Assembly: GCA_036346225.1 (NCBI GenBank)
Contig: JARFIW010001480.1
Coordinates: forward strand, 12,431,001-12,495,000
From: Platerodrilus igneus
Taxonomy: Eukaryota > Arthropoda > Insecta > Coleoptera > Lycidae
DNA length: 64,000 nt
Direction of reading: 5' to 3'
The position numbers were made by a program, and so were the translations under genes. Below the pieces are notes generated by a model. That model ran no database searches, was not told the DNA's origin, and worked only from the letters and a program-made list of their open reading frames with translations. Of this stretch, positions 61,465 through 64,000 are shown piece after piece. Within the stretch, counting starts at the first letter, position 1; every line of letters starts with the position of its first letter.

Positions 61465-61645
61465 TACAAGCAGAGATAGAAAAAGATAGGTAGAGGTAGA
61501 CCGAGATCGGACTTTTTCACACAAATAGTGATAGATGCAGACTCTACAAATTTCAGGGAAATGTGTAGGTTGGTTCAGACTAGGAAACAATGAGGGTACG
61601 CGTCCAACCAGTTCTAGGCTGAAGACTTGATGATGATGATGAATA
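61465..61645 (+). mobile_element. LINE 3' end with TGA-repeat tail
   Basis: A 5'-truncated piece of the APE-type LINE family in plus orientation: GRGRPRSDFFTQIVIDADS and NFREMCRLVQTRKQ match the C-terminal block at 48.9-49.0 kb. It ends with TTGATGATGATGATGAATAG, a short TGA repeat at the expected 3' terminus. Confidence 0.82.
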
Positions 61646-62266
61646 GAAAAGTTGGGCTTTACATAGTTAGCAGTGTTCATTTGTATTCATAAACTTTTAA
61701 TAAATTCTCATTTGTTTCCCACCTGTATAATGAGTACACATTGCCTCTAAGCATGTATACACATTAAATGCATATTTAAAGACTTATTTTTAATTTTATA
61801 TATAGGAATATGTCATATAAAAAGAGCTAGCCGATGGGCTGGATAAAAATACCCCTTTTGATTTAAAAAAAAATGGTAACTTTGTATTGAAAAAGATACT
61901 GCAAAATTTTCAAAGCGATATCCAGAAAGGTATTTCTCTTTTCATCAGCTGTAAGCGATAGCTTTTTCCTATACTTTATACTGTTTAAAAAAATTGTACT
62001 CTGATACATGCCTGTAAAGTTGGCATAACATTTTTAAAATTTTTAAAAAGTTATAGCTCCAGTAGCGCTTTTTATAGTTTTGGGGTTCCTGATAGCAAAT
62101 AAAAAGAGTTCCGCACTCTTAATATCAAAGATGAAATTGAAAATATATTGTGCGAACGCCGCCATGCTAGCCAGAACATTCCCCTCTAAACTAAAGAAAA
62201 CAATAAATATTACAACTTCTAACTAGGGTTCCCATCAGCTCTATTACAGTTCCATATTCGAATATA
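61646..62266. other. Gene-free stretch
   Basis: Only AT-rich sequence between the LINE tail and the mariner terminus; nothing recognised. Confidence 0.3.
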
Positions 62267-63185
62267 CGAGGGCCATTTTTTTCAACCTCCGATCGCTCCG
62301 TGCAGACGCTACGCGGGTAGCAAACAGCGGGCATGCGCTGAAGACGACTGCGCAGCTCTTGCACTACACACTTCGCCATTGTTGACATTCAGGCGTCAGT
62401 CGGCATTGTGCTACAGCCACGTAAACATGTCCGCTATTATTGATGCTCCCGCCAAGTGTTAAGTGCGAAGTGTGATTCGTTTTCTACAGGCTGAAGTCCA
62501 TAGTGCTGCAGAAATCCATTGAAAAATGAGCCGTGTGTCTGGGGAAAACTTCATGAGTGATGGTGTCGTGCGTGAATGGTGTCAAAACCAAAGAAATTCA
62601 AACAAACCTTCAACAACAGAAAGACCATGGCTACTGTGTTTTGGGACCAACAAGGTATGTTGCTTGTGGAGTTTATGGAGCCCGGAACCAAAATCACTGC
62701 AGCTGTTTATTGTGAAACTTTACGACGGTTGCGTAGAGCCAATCAGAACAAACGAAGAGGAAAGCTGACCGCTGGAGTTGTTCTGATTCACGACAATGCC
62801 CGTCCACACACTGCTGGAGCAACTCAACGGCTTCTCGAACAATTTGGATGGAACATTTTCGATCATCCGCCATACAGTCCTGACTTAGCACCAAGCGATT
62901 TTCATCTTTTTCCTGACCTGAAAACGTGGCTTGGTGGGAAGCGCTTTCAAACCAATGAAGACCTTCAAACCAACGTCAAGCACTACTTGAATTCATTGGC
63001 GGCAACTTTCTTTGAACAGGGTATTGAAAAGCTTGTCCACATATATGACAAATGTCTTAATCTCTTCGGTGATTATGTCGAATAGTAACCGTAAGTGTAC
63101 CAATCTTTTGGTAGTAAAATTATTGTTTTATATGAACTTGTCTTTTATTTATAGCCTATCGGAGGTTGAAAAAAAATGGCCTTCG
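62267..63185 (+). mobile_element. mariner element, internally deleted, with TIRs
   Basis: Ends are matching inverted repeats: CGAGGGCCATTTTTTTCAAC... at 62267-62293 and ...GAAAAAAAATGGCCTTCG at 63158-63185, differing at few positions. Both ends abut TA (62265-62266 and 63186-63187), the mariner target. At 919 bp it is shorter than a typical full mariner (about 1.3 kb), in line with an internal deletion. Confidence 0.95.
62427..63085 (+). pseudogene. mariner transposase, deletion derivative
   Basis: From ATG 62427 the start reads MSAIIDAPAK, with stops TAA 62460-62462 and TGA 62520-62522, and then GENFMSDGVVREWC. At about 62578 it jumps, in another frame, to KPKKFKQTFNNRKTMATVFW, so the DNA-binding remainder and the first catalytic Asp region are gone. 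The C-terminal half is open to 63085 and keeps HDNARPHTAG and YSPDLAPSDFHLF, with 34 residues between the two Asp: the D34D spacing of mariner proper. It ends LFGDYVE. No functional enzyme, but the TIRs could be acted on in trans. Confidence 0.92.
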
Positions 63186-63187
63186 TA

Positions 63188-63689
63188 TTTAAAATAAAGA
63201 AATTGCAAGAATTGTGTTATTTATATGAACAACGTATTTTGTACCTAGCACGACACTCGGTGAAAAAGTGTTCTTTTAATACGTTCTCACATTATTTGCG
63301 GGGTGGGTCGCGGTTTTTAATGAATGCTTAATAAGCACAGTCACTTTAGGCAGAATTTCGACGGCTTTTATTAAATTATTTTTTACTTTTGACGCCAACA
63401 GGGCACTCAATAAATGTCGTCTTGCTGATCATTTCCCGCATTTTTTTGCGAAGTGCATAGATAATTCCCGATAAGTTCTAATACGTGCTATCGTTTTTAA
63501 GCAGATTTTGGACGACTACCTGTTATTGTTTGTATGTAACGCGCGTTACGTTTCGAGTCTTGGGAGCGGTGTTTTTAAAAACTTCTTTCAAAACTTTGAA
63601 ACAAAATTTATTTATTAAACAGATGTTAATATGGAATTTTGACAAACTTAATTTAAAATACTCTAAGTCGAAAATTAATTAATATTTGA
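63188..63689. other. Gene-free stretch
   Basis: No gene or repeat recognised between the mariner element and dispersed repeat D. Confidence 0.3.
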
Positions 63690-64000
63690 ACTAATATGAG
63701 TGAGTAGCCTAAGCAAACTGCCATGTTAAAGCTGAAATACTTAAGACTGACTGTCTTAGGGCTTCCGGGGTATTTATTTTGTCCCTGCCCTTCACATGTC
63801 TGTGGAAACTTGCAAAGCTCATGTCTGCTTATTTCTTAATTATATCCATTATACAATATAACAATCTTAATTTTTAAGTAATCGCGGTTTCTTAACCGTC
63901 TGTGACCTTCTACCTGCAGTATCACGTACTGTCTGGAATACAATGTATTGCATCCGTTCTCACAACTTGCTTGTGACTTTTAATAACCTTTCTGTATTTA
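63690..64000 (+). repeat. Dispersed repeat D, copy 2 (runs off window)
   Basis: Collinear with 37040-37340; shares TTAAGACTGACTG, GGGGTATTTAT, CTCATGTCT, TACCTGCAGTATCACGTA and GTCTGGAATACAA. Its right boundary lies beyond the window. Confidence 0.75.

Overview
The window looks like AT-rich intergenic or heterochromatic DNA from an arthropod, most likely an insect. The evidence is its mobile-element content: tRNA-derived SINEs, Ty3/gypsy, non-LTR, Tc1/mariner and Maverick/Polinton relics. I found no convincing host gene, rRNA, functional tRNA or CRISPR array. Nearly every coding signal is a broken transposon or endogenous-virus gene, and species-level assignment is not possible from the sequence alone.

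Layout. 0-1.1 kb holds a minus-strand gypsy gag/RT remnant. 3.6-3.9 kb is a SINE with perfect target-site duplications. 6.6-7.3 and 26.2-26.9 kb are two direct copies of a ~0.7-kb repeat. They bracket an 18.9-kb segment that begins AGGGATGG and ends CCATCCCT, with GGCCCG-rich islands at both ends and inside. Within that segment lie a 1.3-kb dispersed repeat (second copy at 45.7 kb), a small foldback element, and a large inverted pair (13.2-15.15 kb and 21.75-23.7 kb). Each inverted arm carries the start of a Maverick-type C2H2/PolB gene, one arm fairly preserved and one eroded. Between the arms are a 259-C/192-T homopolymer junction with G-depleted flanks (probably an assembly artefact), an unrecognised ~410-residue gene with two frameshifts (18.4-19.6 kb), a PolB C-terminal scrap, and decayed tandem duplications.

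29.9-32.0 kb is the other half of a Maverick/adintovirus-like gene set on the plus strand, in this order: an unknown small ORF, a phospholipase-A2-like protein, a pVI-like minor capsid protein, an adenain-type cysteine protease, and the start of a putative penton-type protein. The order suggests a virion-morphogenesis operon-like block. Every member has stops or frameshifts, and a SINE cuts off the last one.

32.3-34.4, 48.0-51.3 and 61.5 kb are pieces of one APE-type non-LTR family. 38.8-43.3 kb is a complete-ended gypsy element with 467- and 466-bp LTRs, internally deleted and carrying a SINE in gag. 52.1-53.0 kb is a dead Tc1-like transposase, 57.2-58.6 kb an R1/jockey-like RT remnant, and 62.27-63.19 kb a mariner deletion derivative with matching TIRs and TA sites. 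About eight SINE copies or pieces of one family are scattered through the window; four have perfect 12-14 bp duplications, so the family was active after the older elements had landed.
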